Shown: positions 8,736 to 18,616, counted from the first letter of the stretch. The stretch: DNA of 64,000 bases from Guptibacillus hwajinpoensis (GCF_001039475.1 NZ_LELK01000001.1:1638819-1702818); one strand, 5' to 3'. Numbers and translations: made by a program. The notes: generated by a model from the sequence alone, not told the origin.

Positions 8736-8775
8736 AAAAGAAGTGCTGATGATTCAATTCATCAGCACTTCTTTT
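8736..8775. terminator. Strong bidirectional stem-loop
   Basis: A perfect 17-bp stem (8736-8752 with 8759-8775) has a 6-base loop and A/T tracts on both sides. It separates the sugar operon from the metallophore promoter and probably backs up the terminator at 8811. Confidence 0.85.
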
Positions 8776-8810
8776 CAGTTTCTCTCTAAATGATGCATCA
8801 AAAGCGAAAA

Positions 8811-8836
8811 AAGAACTCCTCTCTCCAGGAGTTCTT
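8811..8836 (-). terminator. Terminator of the sugar operon
   Basis: A 10-bp stem (AAGAACTCCT with its complement) around a 6-base loop is followed on the minus strand by a T-rich run. It sits about 30 bp after the GH31 stop codon. Confidence 0.8.
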
Positions 8837-8865
8837 CTATTTCATAATGATAAAACGATATTCAA

Positions 8866-11800
8866 CTAAGATATATGAAAAACAAGACTACCATTCATTC
8901 TACTGTGCGCCTGTTTCCCATTCACCCTAACGCTACGTCCCTCCAGTAACTTCTCTGGAATCAAAACGGTTGTCGCGACACTACTTTTAACCGTAATCTC
9001 TAGTTCCCTATCCTTTGAATCTTCAACTTCCACTAGCCACTCATTGCCTAAATGATCTCCAACCGATATCTTCATCTTTTCAATCGGATATAGCCTTAAG
9101 GCTACATTCGTATAATGATTAACCTCATTTCCCACCCAGCTACACAATGCGTAGTTATCGTCACTATTCGTTACAACAGCACTCCCTGCTTTAGCATAGA
9201 CTGGCATTTCCATAAGGGAGGCTTGAACACGTTTCACCATTGGTCCGGTTATAACTTCGCCGGTGAAAAAGTCGATCCAGGTTCCTTCTGGGAAGTAAAC
9301 GTCACGTTCGACTGAACCTTCCTCAATAACTGGCGCGACCATAAGCGAGTTTCCGAAGAAATATTGATCGTAATTATCGCAAACCTTCTCATCACTCGGA
9401 TATTCCATCACCATCGACCTCATGAGTGGATAGCCTTTTTCGGTTGCTTCCTTTGCTTGGTCATAAATGTATGGCAATAAATTCATACGCAAGTTCGCAA
9501 ACTTTCGATAGCCAGAAATCGCTCGTTGATCGCCAGTTCGATCAGCGATATTCCAAGGAGTTCGATCTTGATTAAACTCCGCTTTACTCTCTGCGTGATA
9601 TTGCATGATCGGACTAAAGGCAGCCATTTGAGCGGAACGAATAAACAGTTCTGCCGTGGGGATGTCGCCATTAAACCCTGCTAGATCCCAGCCCCAAATC
9701 GGAATACCGGAACTACCTGAGGACAACCCCGCTATAAGCGAGTGGCGGAATGCATCAAATGTCGAGCGTTCATCCCCCGCCCAGTGAGCAGGAAACTTCT
9801 GTGCTCCAGTATAGCCCGCACGACTAAACGTAAGTGCGTCGCCATTATGGTGTTTTGTCGCAAAATCATAATAAGCTTCAATATAATCATTTGGATAGCG
9901 ATTCCTCATCTCGCTACCTGAAGAACCATCATGGAATTGCAAATCGCGTCCAAAAACAAATTCGCCACCGTCTGTCTTAAACCCATCTACTCCAATATCC
10001 ATAAGATATTTACGTTTTTGAAACCACCACTTCTTTCCCTCTGGATGAGTGAAATCCATCAGCAGACTTTCTTTAAACCAATCTTCTCTTATACGGTAAG
10101 GTGCTCCTTGCCCATCCTTTACACAGTAGCCCTCTTCAGTCATGTGCTTCTCGTCAAGATCCTTTTGTGGATGCTTTTGACGGTTTAAATACTTCTGAAT
10201 TGGAATTTGCCATAAAATAACCTTTAACCCATTGTTATGAAGATCATCGAACAATTCCTTAGGATCTGGCCAACGACCTGAGGCAGGATAACGATAGTCT
10301 TCATAATTATGAGCTTCCCCACCTGGCTTCAGATCATATTCTGCATCATTAAAAATGTAGTATGTCGCTTCATCACTCCATTGCTCGATAACAAGAACGG
10401 TCGATGGAATTTCGTGCTTATTTGTTTGTCTCACTTGCTCCCTGACTACAGCATCACGGTCCCAATTATTGCTAGACATCCAGGGACCAAACGCCCAGAC
10501 AGGTGGTAATTGTGGTTTCCCTGTATGGAAAGTAAACTGTGAAACAATTTCCTTTGGTGTACCCGTAAAGAGATTGAACGATGAATGTAACAATTGGCTA
10601 TGAACATCACAGCAAATCTTAAGTCGATTACTATAATGGTGAGCAAAGTCAAAGACTGAATAGTGGTCCGTTGAGAGATATAATCCGTATCCCTTTGAAC
10701 TAATGAAAAAAGGAACCGGGAAATACGTTCGACTGCCTTGATCTCTATATTGGTTATACACATAACAATCAATCTCGTCACCACGGTACTCAAGCTTATG
10801 GTATCTCTCACCCATTCCAAAGAACCGTTCTTCTAATGGCGTATGGAAGTTCCACTCCACTCGTTGAATATAGCCATCAGCATTTTCTAGCCATTCGACA
10901 ATTGGAAATGTGGATTCAGGGTAACTACTTAACAAAACCTCCGATCCACTACTAATTGAAAAGGAATCTTGCTGGACCTGAATTTGAGTCTCTCCGAATT
11001 CATAGCGCTTCTCCCCAGTTATTTCTTGAAAAGATAGATTTGGATCTTCATGTGTTATTCCAAATTCTCCAGACTTACCGAAAAAAACGTAAGCATTCCG
11101 CGTTTCGGTTGCTCCACATAACCATAGAAAGTCAGCATCCTTTGCGACTTTTTCAAACCTTTTTAATGCAACACGCTGGTAATAGTTCAGTACATAGCGC
11201 TCACTTTTTACACAACTGTTTTCTGTAGTAGCTTCAAACCAATATGTTACAGTGCTAGCATTGCTAGTAAGAGATCCCTGCCAGATAATATCGTTCTCTT
11301 CTTTAATCCATGCGCATGGAACTGAAGTTGTTTCGGTGCCATTATCACTAAACAACAACAGTTCAATGACTTCATTATGATCAATTCCAATAAGTTGACT
11401 CCGTACCGTGACCGTTTCTCCGACTTCAGGATCCCTTGGTGCACGTTCTATTGCAATCTGTTTGTACGGATTATCGTGACCGTAAGGCTGATGATGGATG
11501 ATTGCTTCACCTTCCTGTAGCTGTTCTGTCATATACTCCGAAACAATCGCTTCTAACACGTTATAAAATGAATCGTTTTGGTTGTCTGTCAGCTTTGCTA
11601 CTTTATAGTAATGACGAGCCTTATGCACCGTACCTTTTTCATAGAAATACCATGATAATAGCATTGCACTGCTAGCAGATGGCTTATGAGCACCTCGGTA
11701 TGGAAAAACACCTTCATCAGTAACAAGTCGTTCTTCTATCTCTTTAACCGCTTCCACCATAACAAGGTCCTCTGGCGAAAAAAGACCAAACGGCATAACT

Positions 11801-12270
11801 GCAAATAACTGTTCGATTGCCACGTCCTTTATTTCTCGGGAACGCAGCAGCATGCCCCCTGCTAGATGATGCTCAAAAATAGAATCACGAATCGTTGTTA
11901 ACAGAGGCTGAAGCTCCGTTAGTGAACCTTGATTTTTGAGTCCCATAAGAGCAGCATAAGATAAACTAACAACAGACGTATGAATTCCCAGCCGCTCCTC
12001 TTCCCACAGGGAACTATGAGACTTATTCCATTCAGAATCAACTCTAGTTATTCCTCGTTTTATGGTAGCTTCATAGGTTTTTAAAAGCGACTTCTCCTCA
12101 AATCGCCCAACCTGCTCTGTTAGTGCCCATAACCACAAAACCATTTCACAATAAGATGATTCTTCATTAGGCGAAAAGTCTTGAAGTATTCGATCAGCTT
12201 CCTTTTCTTTACCTTGAAGTTGCTTCAAATGAATTTTAAACAAAGAAGCCAGTGATGTTTTGGTTGTCAT
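8866..12270 (-). CDS. GH31 glycoside hydrolase with N-terminal helical and Ig-like extensions
   Basis: This 1134-residue protein is much longer than a standard GH31 enzyme (about 650-800). Residues 1-250 are helical and resemble an (alpha/alpha)-type glycosidase domain (HKPSASSAMLLSWYFYEKG near 195-215). Residues about 265-370 look like a beta-sandwich. The GH31 catalytic domain follows, with nucleophile Asp767 in GFKTDGGE and acid/base Asp833 in WAGDERS. The family cleaves alpha-glucosides or alpha-xylosides. No signal peptide is visible, so it probably acts in the cytoplasm on oligosaccharides brought in by the adjacent ABC importer. It is the last gene of the operon. The exact substrate (alpha-xylosidase or alpha-glucosidase) cannot be told from sequence alone. 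Confidence 0.88.
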   Translation of the reverse strand: MTTKTSLASLFKIHLKQLQGKEKEADRILQDFSPNEESSYCEMVLWLWALTEQVGRFEEKSLLKTYEATIKRGITRVDSEWNKSHSSLWEEERLGIHTSVVSLSYAALMGLKNQGSLTELQPLLTTIRDSIFEHHLAGGMLLRSREIKDVAIEQLFAVMPFGLFSPEDLVMVEAVKEIEERLVTDEGVFPYRGAHKPSASSAMLLSWYFYEKGTVHKARHYYKVAKLTDNQNDSFYNVLEAIVSEYMTEQLQEGEAIIHHQPYGHDNPYKQIAIERAPRDPEVGETVTVRSQLIGIDHNEVIELLLFSDNGTETTSVPCAWIKEENDIIWQGSLTSNASTVTYWFEATTENSCVKSERYVLNYYQRVALKRFEKVAKDADFLWLCGATETRNAYVFFGKSGEFGITHEDPNLSFQEITGEKRYEFGETQIQVQQDSFSISSGSEVLLSSYPESTFPIVEWLENADGYIQRVEWNFHTPLEERFFGMGERYHKLEYRGDEIDCYVYNQYRDQGSRTYFPVPFFISSKGYGLYLSTDHYSVFDFAHHYSNRLKICCDVHSQLLHSSFNLFTGTPKEIVSQFTFHTGKPQLPPVWAFGPWMSSNNWDRDAVVREQVRQTNKHEIPSTVLVIEQWSDEATYYIFNDAEYDLKPGGEAHNYEDYRYPASGRWPDPKELFDDLHNNGLKVILWQIPIQKYLNRQKHPQKDLDEKHMTEEGYCVKDGQGAPYRIREDWFKESLLMDFTHPEGKKWWFQKRKYLMDIGVDGFKTDGGEFVFGRDLQFHDGSSGSEMRNRYPNDYIEAYYDFATKHHNGDALTFSRAGYTGAQKFPAHWAGDERSTFDAFRHSLIAGLSSGSSGIPIWGWDLAGFNGDIPTAELFIRSAQMAAFSPIMQYHAESKAEFNQDRTPWNIADRTGDQRAISGYRKFANLRMNLLPYIYDQAKEATEKGYPLMRSMVMEYPSDEKVCDNYDQYFFGNSLMVAPVIEEGSVERDVYFPEGTWIDFFTGEVITGPMVKRVQASLMEMPVYAKAGSAVVTNSDDNYALCSWVGNEVNHYTNVALRLYPIEKMKISVGDHLGNEWLVEVEDSKDRELEITVKSSVATTVLIPEKLLEGRSVRVNGKQAHSRMNGSLVFHIS

Positions 12271-12309
12271 GATTCTCCCCTCCTTCTATATACTGTTCAA
12301 AACCTAGAT

Positions 12310-14157
12310 TCAACCGTGTTGTTCAGCCTCCACTGCTTGAGTCCAATCCAGCTTTGGTCCTTTGCCAAACGCATGGTATATCGAAAAGGCTAGAAAACCT
12401 GCACAAGTTGCGAAATGATGACCAGTACGTGGCTCACCCGTGTATTCATCGATACTCTCACACGCGATCCCACCATCCATTTCTGTGCGCAGGATCAGAT
12501 CACGTGCTTTCTCTTCTCTACCTGATAAGAAACTGTTTGCAATACTTAACACCCAAGGGTGGTTAGCATGCGCACATCCAAGTTCTTCAAACGGTTTTCC
12601 AACAAACGCGTATGAAAAGCGGTCAGATCGAATAAGGCGTAAGGTGTTTTGATAAATCGCATCATTAGATTTGCAGAATCCGTAATACACGAGGAGCTGC
12701 AGACTCCCAGGTGGCTCATCGTAAACATTGTAGTTGCCATTCAAATCAACTGACCACGCAAAACTAGGTCCAGTCTCTTCCTCGATAACGGTATGTTTAT
12801 ATATCGCTTGCTTTATCGATTCAGCCTGACGTAGAAGATTACTTGATTCTAAATGCACAATCGATTTGTCAGCATAGCGAGCAACAATCTGCATCACTCT
12901 CCAAACAAGTACATTATTGTAAGTTAGGTAAGGATACACAATCGGGTCATCCGTTGGCTGTAGGAACGTATCATATAAGTCAATTGCTTCATGCTTATGC
13001 TCATGGATCTTTTCAAGAATCTCCATGATACTTCCACTGACATACTCACGGTTAAGGTATGCCCAGTCTCCCGTATGCTGAATATAGCTATCGAGCGCAA
13101 TAAGAGGGGCACATAATTCATCCAACTCGAATCCAGGCTCAAGAACCACTCCATCAATATACCGACTATGAACACCGATATTCCGTCGCTGTATGGTGAA
13201 AACATAATCAAGCATGCTCTTCGCGCGCTTCGGATCTGTCATTAGAATGGATGGAAAACTCCATAGCAAACTATCCCGGTCCCAATAAGCAGCGCTAACA
13301 TAATAACGAGGGCTTCTTGATGTAACGAGAACATCTTCTTCCGTATCTAAGGTTTTCCCAGTTGCAAAGAAGTAATTGAAAAACAAATTGAGATTCATGA
13401 CCTCATCAAGCGCCTGATCGCCTGTTGTTTGAACTCTTTTCTGAAGCCAGTTCTTCATATTAACCTTTAAATAATCTGTTCCCCTTCTCAACATCTCTTT
13501 TGCTGATGTTGCTGCTCCAACTTCCTCAAGACCTACTCCCCAGTAGAAACATAATTTTCTTTTCTCACCTGGAGCTAACGTTAGGTTTTGCTTTAAGTTG
13601 AACGTGATATTGTCATCTTCGTGAGAATACGTAGCAATATCTAAAGGAGTGCTCGTCATCGGAGCAAAAGAAAGAAAAGGGGCTTCATTGGAGAGCTCAA
13701 ATAAGAAAGATCCATTCCAATCACTTTCATACACACTCTTTGTCGCGTTCACTTTCTTGCTTTCATTAATCGTATGTAACGTTTCTAACCAATTTCCTTC
13801 CATTCCCCATTCGGCCACTTTTACTACATCACTTTCATTCGTCAGAGAGAGATGATAATAAAACCCTCTTTCTTCAACCGGGCTTACAATTTCTCCTTCA
13901 AACAGAAGCTGATTCGACCTTCCGTTAAAAGTTGGAATCCAGTAATCTTCTCGCCCCCATTCGAAGTCCCACTCGATCGTTCCATTATCGATCGTTACAA
14001 CTGGCTTTAAGAACGGTTTTTCTTTCGAGCCACAAAGCTCCAGTATCCCTCGATATTTCATACTCAAGACGTTGATATTCTCAATACTTCCGTCAGTAGC
14101 TAGAGTTGGAATAGACACTTGTTCGTTCCCAGTCGGCAGGTAGCTAGTTTTTTTCAT
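12310..14157 (-). CDS. Putative (alpha/alpha)6-barrel glycosidase
   Basis: A 615-residue protein with a beta-rich N-terminal domain (about residues 1-215) and a helical C-terminal domain. The C-terminal domain holds YWDRDSLLWSFPSIL near residue 290 and LEPGFELDELCAPLIALD near 345. These features resemble the (alpha/alpha)6-barrel glycosidases (GH15, GH63, GH125 and relatives), where acidic residues in such motifs are catalytic. I cannot place it in a numbered family. It lies 39 bp upstream of the GH31 gene, in an operon with a sugar importer, and lacks a signal peptide. It probably trims the imported oligosaccharide together with the GH31 enzyme. Confidence 0.65.
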   Translation of the reverse strand: MKKTSYLPTGNEQVSIPTLATDGSIENINVLSMKYRGILELCGSKEKPFLKPVVTIDNGTIEWDFEWGREDYWIPTFNGRSNQLLFEGEIVSPVEERGFYYHLSLTNESDVVKVAEWGMEGNWLETLHTINESKKVNATKSVYESDWNGSFLFELSNEAPFLSFAPMTSTPLDIATYSHEDDNITFNLKQNLTLAPGEKRKLCFYWGVGLEEVGAATSAKEMLRRGTDYLKVNMKNWLQKRVQTTGDQALDEVMNLNLFFNYFFATGKTLDTEEDVLVTSRSPRYYVSAAYWDRDSLLWSFPSILMTDPKRAKSMLDYVFTIQRRNIGVHSRYIDGVVLEPGFELDELCAPLIALDSYIQHTGDWAYLNREYVSGSIMEILEKIHEHKHEAIDLYDTFLQPTDDPIVYPYLTYNNVLVWRVMQIVARYADKSIVHLESSNLLRQAESIKQAIYKHTVIEEETGPSFAWSVDLNGNYNVYDEPPGSLQLLVYYGFCKSNDAIYQNTLRLIRSDRFSYAFVGKPFEELGCAHANHPWVLSIANSFLSGREEKARDLILRTEMDGGIACESIDEYTGEPRTGHHFATCAGFLAFSIYHAFGKGPKLDWTQAVEAEQHG

Positions 14158-14182
14158 TTGGCATGTTCCTCCTTTTAATAGA

Positions 14183-14219
14183 GTGCGAACTGAAGGTGAC
14201 TACTTGTTTCAGTTCGCAC
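14183..14219 (-). promoter_or_regulatory. Stem-loop between binding-protein and glycosidase genes
   Basis: A perfect 12-bp stem (GTGCGAACTGAA with its complement) has a 13-base loop and no following T-run on the minus strand. It begins just after the binding-protein stop. Such structures commonly stabilise the upstream part of the mRNA so that the binding protein is made in excess. That role is inferred. Confidence 0.6.
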
Positions 14220-14227
14220 GAATGGAT

Positions 14228-15505
14228 TTATTCAGAAATCAACTTTTGAATCGTTGGCTGCAAATCGTTCAATGCTTCCTCTGGAGATTTGTCACCAAGC
14301 TTAACCTGATCCAGTTCCTGAGTGAATGCGTCAGTTAGCTTATTCCAATCTTCAATAACTGGTGGGACGACCAATGTGTCGAGTGCTTCAAAGACGACTT
14401 CTCTACTTTCAGGAGGTGTCTGGTCAATGTAATCTTGCACTAATGCATCATTGCTTACAGCCGGAAGCTCCCATGAACTATCAATGCGTATTTGTGCTGC
14501 TTCTTCACTAGCACTCATGAACTTTAACCATTTCCATGCTGCTTCAGGATGCTCACTATCTTTCGATACAGCGAGTCCATTTGCGAAGAAGTGATGCGCT
14601 TTTTGCGTATTTCCTGGCTCGAGGGCGATATCCCAGTTAAAGTCCGCTTCTTTAAACGAGTCCATCATCCAGATACCAGTACGTAGCATAGCTACTTTTC
14701 CATTTAGAAAAAGATCGCTATCTGACTGACCCGACATAGATTCATCTGAAGGAGTCACTTCATACTTGTTCACCTTATCTGCCATCCATTGTAGGGCTTC
14801 AATATTCTCAGGGCTATTAACAGTCGCTTCCGTCTTATCTTCATTTAAAACAGCACCACCATTTTGTGCGATCGTCTTATAGAACTCCCAGAACTGAAAC
14901 GGTGCATACGTGCCCCAGATACCTTCCTTCTGATCTGTTAGCTTTTCTGCTGCTGCAAGTTCCTCATCCCATGTCCAATCTGCTGCAGGGTAGTCAACTC
15001 CTGCTTCATCGAAAAGATCTTTGTTGTAGAACATCACTACATTCGAAAAGCTCTCTACCATACCGTATTGCTTACCATCGTGCTGAAATGCTTCATAAGC
15101 CTGCTGATTCAACTGGTCAGGACTGAAGTCGCTATCTTCTTTGATCAGTGAATCCAATTCTTTCAAAGCGCCTTTAGAAGCGTAGTTAACGAAATTCTCA
15201 TAGTTAAGCTCAAACGTATCAGGCGCGTCCCCACCTGCTAGACGCGTTTGAAGCTTTGTAAAGTAATCATCAAATGCTGCCATCTCGTAATTGATCTTAA
15301 TCGTCGGATTTTGGCTTTCGAATTCTTCAATCATCTTCTTTAAATCTTCCTCATGTGCTTCCCCTGGCGTGAAAGTGAAATAATCGAGTGTAATCTGACC
15401 GTCTTCTGTTCCTGAATCCTGTGTCGCATCTGATTCAGCAGAACATCCAGCTACAGCTAGTAATAGCAATGTTAGAATTGTTATTTTTGAAAACAACTTT
15501 TTCAT
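14228..15505 (-). CDS. Sugar ABC transporter substrate-binding lipoprotein (family 1)
   Basis: A 425-residue extracytoplasmic binding protein. The signal peptide ends at LAVAGC, giving an acylated cysteine near residue 21. The mature part has the family 1 features DYFTKLQTRLAGGDAPDTFE and ATVNSPENIEALQWM. It is followed by a stem-loop and two glycosidase genes and preceded by two sugar permeases. It should capture an oligosaccharide for the MalFG-like permeases. No ATPase is encoded nearby, so a shared MsmX-type ATPase elsewhere probably powers transport. Confidence 0.9.
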   Translation of the reverse strand: MKKLFSKITILTLLLLAVAGCSAESDATQDSGTEDGQITLDYFTFTPGEAHEEDLKKMIEEFESQNPTIKINYEMAAFDDYFTKLQTRLAGGDAPDTFELNYENFVNYASKGALKELDSLIKEDSDFSPDQLNQQAYEAFQHDGKQYGMVESFSNVVMFYNKDLFDEAGVDYPAADWTWDEELAAAEKLTDQKEGIWGTYAPFQFWEFYKTIAQNGGAVLNEDKTEATVNSPENIEALQWMADKVNKYEVTPSDESMSGQSDSDLFLNGKVAMLRTGIWMMDSFKEADFNWDIALEPGNTQKAHHFFANGLAVSKDSEHPEAAWKWLKFMSASEEAAQIRIDSSWELPAVSNDALVQDYIDQTPPESREVVFEALDTLVVPPVIEDWNKLTDAFTQELDQVKLGDKSPEEALNDLQPTIQKLISE

Positions 15506-15620
15506 GTGTAAGCTCCCCTTTTTCTTTAATAGACTCCCCTGTTACTGAACTCATTTAAGAAATAGTTCTTTGCACCACCACCTTGAATGCGTTCTCAATT
15601 TTGTTAAAAGAAACGAAGGC

Positions 15621-16499
15621 CTACTCCTTTAAACCACCCATTGTTAATCCCTGAATGAAGTAATTTTGTGCGAATAAATACACGGCTAATACAGGTAGAA
15701 CACTAATCACAACACCCGCCATCATTAAGTTCCAATCCGTTTCCCACCTACCTTGTAACATCGATAGCCCAAGTGGAAGGGTCATCATATCAGAATCACT
15801 TACAATAATGAGCGGCCATAAGAAGTTGTTCCATGACTGCATAAAAGCAAACACGGTTAGCGTAGCGAGGGCAGGCTTCGCAAGTGGAAGGATAATCTGC
15901 CAGTACACTCGAAAGTGACTCGCCCCATCGATGAATGCCGCTTCCTCTAGCTCCCGTGGAATGCTTATGAAAAATTGTCGGAGTAGAAAAGTTCCAAATG
16001 CGTTAAACATTCCTGGTAGAATCAGTCCTTCATACGTATTAATCCAGCCTAGATATTTCATGAGAATAAACTGTGGCGTCATCGTCACCTGTGCGGGTAC
16101 CATCAGCGTTGCCAAATACAATAAGAAGAGAAAATCTCGTCCTCTGAATTTCAATCGCGCAAATGCATAAGCAGCCATCGAACAGAGAATAAGCTGACCA
16201 ACTGTTGACACAGAGGCTACTAATAAACTATTTCCTAAAAATCGTAGAACAGGAAAGGCCTGCGTCACTTTCATGTAGTTGCCCCAATTAATGTCACTTG
16301 GAATAATCTCAGGTGGCAGTACCATCGTCGCACCCTGTGTTTTAAGAGAGGTTGAGATCATCCACACAAATGGAACGATCATCACAAGCGCACCTAAAAT
16401 AAGAATGAGATAGAATAATCCCTTTTTGAGGATCGTGCCAAAGGATCGTTTAGTAGATTGCGCGGTCTTGACTTGCTGTTGTTTTGTACTAATTTCCAT
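15621..16499 (-). CDS. Sugar ABC transporter permease (MalG-like)
   Basis: A 292-residue permease with six predicted helices and the EAA loop EEAAFIDGASHFRVYWQIILP. It ends in the family tail YFIQGLTMGGLKE, typical of MalG-type subunits of carbohydrate importers. Its start overlaps the end of the upstream MalF-like gene by 11 bases, so the pair is coupled. A 115-bp gap separates it from the binding-protein gene. Confidence 0.92.
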   Translation of the reverse strand: MEISTKQQQVKTAQSTKRSFGTILKKGLFYLILILGALVMIVPFVWMISTSLKTQGATMVLPPEIIPSDINWGNYMKVTQAFPVLRFLGNSLLVASVSTVGQLILCSMAAYAFARLKFRGRDFLFLLYLATLMVPAQVTMTPQFILMKYLGWINTYEGLILPGMFNAFGTFLLRQFFISIPRELEEAAFIDGASHFRVYWQIILPLAKPALATLTVFAFMQSWNNFLWPLIIVSDSDMMTLPLGLSMLQGRWETDWNLMMAGVVISVLPVLAVYLFAQNYFIQGLTMGGLKE

Positions 16500-17373
16500 A
16501 ATCCACCCACCTTTTCTGGAATTTCATTTGAACAACGGTCACGATAAAGATAATGAAGAAAAGAACCCAGGAAACGGCAGATGCATAGCCCATCTCGTAG
16601 TATTCAAACGCATGCTTGTAGATCCTCTCAACAAGAACAGATGTAGAGCCAGCAGGTCCTCCACCTGTCATGATCATGACCTGATCGAATACTTGAAATG
16701 AATTAATGAGTGAAATAATTAAAACAAAGAATGTAGTTGAACTAAGGAGTGGAAGTGTGATGTGACGGAATTTCTGTGTAGGTGAGGCTCCGTCCATATC
16801 AGCTGCCTCGTAGAATGTAGGGGATATGCCTTGTAACCCTGCTAAGTAAATAACCATTACAAAACCAAGATCTTTCCAAACGCTTGTTAGAATAATAGCA
16901 GGCATTGCCCATGTTGGATCCTGTAGCCAAGCAGGTCCTGCTACTCCAATTAAAGACAATCCGTAATTGATAAGTCCGTATGTAGGATTAAACAACCATT
17001 TCCAAATGAGTGAAACTGCTACCCATGACGTAATCACCGGTACGAAATAAGCTGCTCTGAAAAAGACTCGTCCTTTGATTTTCTTGTTTAGAATTAACGC
17101 GATCGCGAGTGCTCCCGTCATCACTAACGGCAAGTAACCAACTATGAAATACAGCGTGTGAACGAGCGCCGACTTAAACTCCTCATCATGCAGCAGCGCT
17201 TTATAGTTCTCCAAACCGATCCATGAAGGATCTGAAATTAAATCCCATTCGGTGAAGCTTAGACCAAATGAGGCAAAGATCGGGATCCCAATGAAAAAGA
17301 TGAATCCTGCAAAGTTTGGAAGTAGAAATAAACAGATCACTAGAAATTTTTTAACACCTTTATCACCAACCAC
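16489..17373 (-). CDS. Sugar ABC transporter permease (MalF-like)
   Basis: A 294-residue permease with six helices and the EAA loop YEAADMDGASPTQKFRHITL. It starts with GTG at 17373, six bases after a strong AGGAGG, 19 bp downstream of the ROK regulator stop. It pairs with the MalG-like subunit in the importer. Confidence 0.92.
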   Translation of the reverse strand: MVGDKGVKKFLVICLFLLPNFAGFIFFIGIPIFASFGLSFTEWDLISDPSWIGLENYKALLHDEEFKSALVHTLYFIVGYLPLVMTGALAIALILNKKIKGRVFFRAAYFVPVITSWVAVSLIWKWLFNPTYGLINYGLSLIGVAGPAWLQDPTWAMPAIILTSVWKDLGFVMVIYLAGLQGISPTFYEAADMDGASPTQKFRHITLPLLSSTTFFVLIISLINSFQVFDQVMIMTGGGPAGSTSVLVERIYKHAFEYYEMGYASAVSWVLFFIIFIVTVVQMKFQKRWVDYGN

Positions 17374-17392
17374 AATATCCCTCCTTTGCAGA

Positions 17393-18616
17393 TTAACTTA
17401 ATAATGATGGTGTTGATTCATAGATAGGTGGTTGAAAAAGTTGATTAATAGCGAGAATCGCTGCACCCTTCACCCATGCATCATTACCTAGCCTAGAAAT
17501 CAAAACCTTCGTTTCATAGCGGTCATGATAGAAGAAATTCTTCTTCGCCTTCGTAATAGCCGTTGGCAAAAAATACTCCTGAGCGATCATCCCTTCTCCA
17601 ATAAGGACGATTGTTCCAGGATTAAAGCTATTAATCGCGTTGATTAATCCAATTCCTAAATAATAACCAAGCTTATCAAACAACACGATAGCCATCTCAT
17701 CGCCTGCTAACGCAGCATCATAAACACTGTCGAAGGTCAATTTCTTGTTAAGCAGTATTGAATTTGGATAGGAACGAAATAACACGGTAGATTCCTGTTC
17801 AAGAGCGATCGTTGAAGCGTACATCTCAAGACAACCTTCCTGCCCACAGTGACAAGATCTACCATCTACTTGAATAATCGTATGACCAAACTCACCAGCA
17901 CCGCCAAATTCACCAGAGTAAAGCTTTCGGTCAATCACGATGCTCATCCCAATTCCGTCCCCAATAGAGACACAGATGAAATTGTTTTGATGGAGTCCAT
18001 GTCCTTTTTCGACTTCTGCATACGTGTAAGCGTTTACATCATTATCAATAAAAACAGGTTTTTGGAACACATCTTGTATTGGTTTAGATAACGCAACGTC
18101 TTCCCAGCCTAATAAAGGTGAACGAACAACGAGACCTTTCTTGCTATCAACAAGACCTGACACAGCGACGCCTATTCCTTCAACTTGATCGATCTTTACT
18201 TGTTGTTTCGAAAGTAATTGCTCAATGGTGTGAATGATGAGTTGTATAATCTCGGTGGGAGAATCTGTAGGATGAAAGGGAACTTCTAGTGAGTGAATAA
18301 TAGTTGCATCTAAATCTGTAAGTGCTAACACGAGGTGGTCTTTCATAATTTTGACGCCAACAGCATAAGCGTATTGCTTGTTAAATTCTAATAAGATCGG
18401 TCTCCTTCCCCCTGTCGAATTCGCAGCGCCAGTTTCAAAAACGAGTCTACTATTCTTTAGTTCCTCAACGATTTTGGTAATCGTAGATAAACCAAGTCCA
18501 GTCTGAGTTGAAATATCAGTTCGACTAAGCGGGCCAACTTTCCTGATGGTATTAATGACAACGGAACGATTCATATCCTTAATCAACGCTTTATTTCCTA
18601 TCCGAAGTTTCGTCAT
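17393..18616 (-). CDS. ROK family transcriptional regulator (XylR/NagC-like)
   Basis: A 407-residue regulator. An N-terminal winged helix-turn-helix (about residues 18-60, LSRTDISTQTGLGLSTITK) is followed by a ROK sugar-kinase-like domain with the zinc motif CHCGQEGC and the second-half motif GGAGEFGH. It is the first gene of the sugar operon, so it is likely an autoregulated repressor released by the transported sugar or a breakdown product. A perfect cre box lies inside the coding region at 18025-18038. The combination with GH31 recalls XylR-like control of xylo-oligosaccharide use, but the ligand is not known. Confidence 0.9.
   Translation of the reverse strand: MTKLRIGNKALIKDMNRSVVINTIRKVGPLSRTDISTQTGLGLSTITKIVEELKNSRLVFETGAANSTGGRRPILLEFNKQYAYAVGVKIMKDHLVLALTDLDATIIHSLEVPFHPTDSPTEIIQLIIHTIEQLLSKQQVKIDQVEGIGVAVSGLVDSKKGLVVRSPLLGWEDVALSKPIQDVFQKPVFIDNDVNAYTYAEVEKGHGLHQNNFICVSIGDGIGMSIVIDRKLYSGEFGGAGEFGHTIIQVDGRSCHCGQEGCLEMYASTIALEQESTVLFRSYPNSILLNKKLTFDSVYDAALAGDEMAIVLFDKLGYYLGIGLINAINSFNPGTIVLIGEGMIAQEYFLPTAITKAKKNFFYHDRYETKVLISRLGNDAWVKGAAILAINQLFQPPIYESTPSLLS
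18025..18038. promoter_or_regulatory. Perfect cre (CcpA) site inside the ROK gene
   Basis: TGTAAGCGTTTACA is a perfect 14-bp palindrome and fits every position of the cre consensus TGWAANCGNTNWCA. It lies about 580 bp inside the first gene of the operon, where bound CcpA could act as a transcription roadblock, as known for some Bacillus catabolic operons. Confidence 0.65.
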
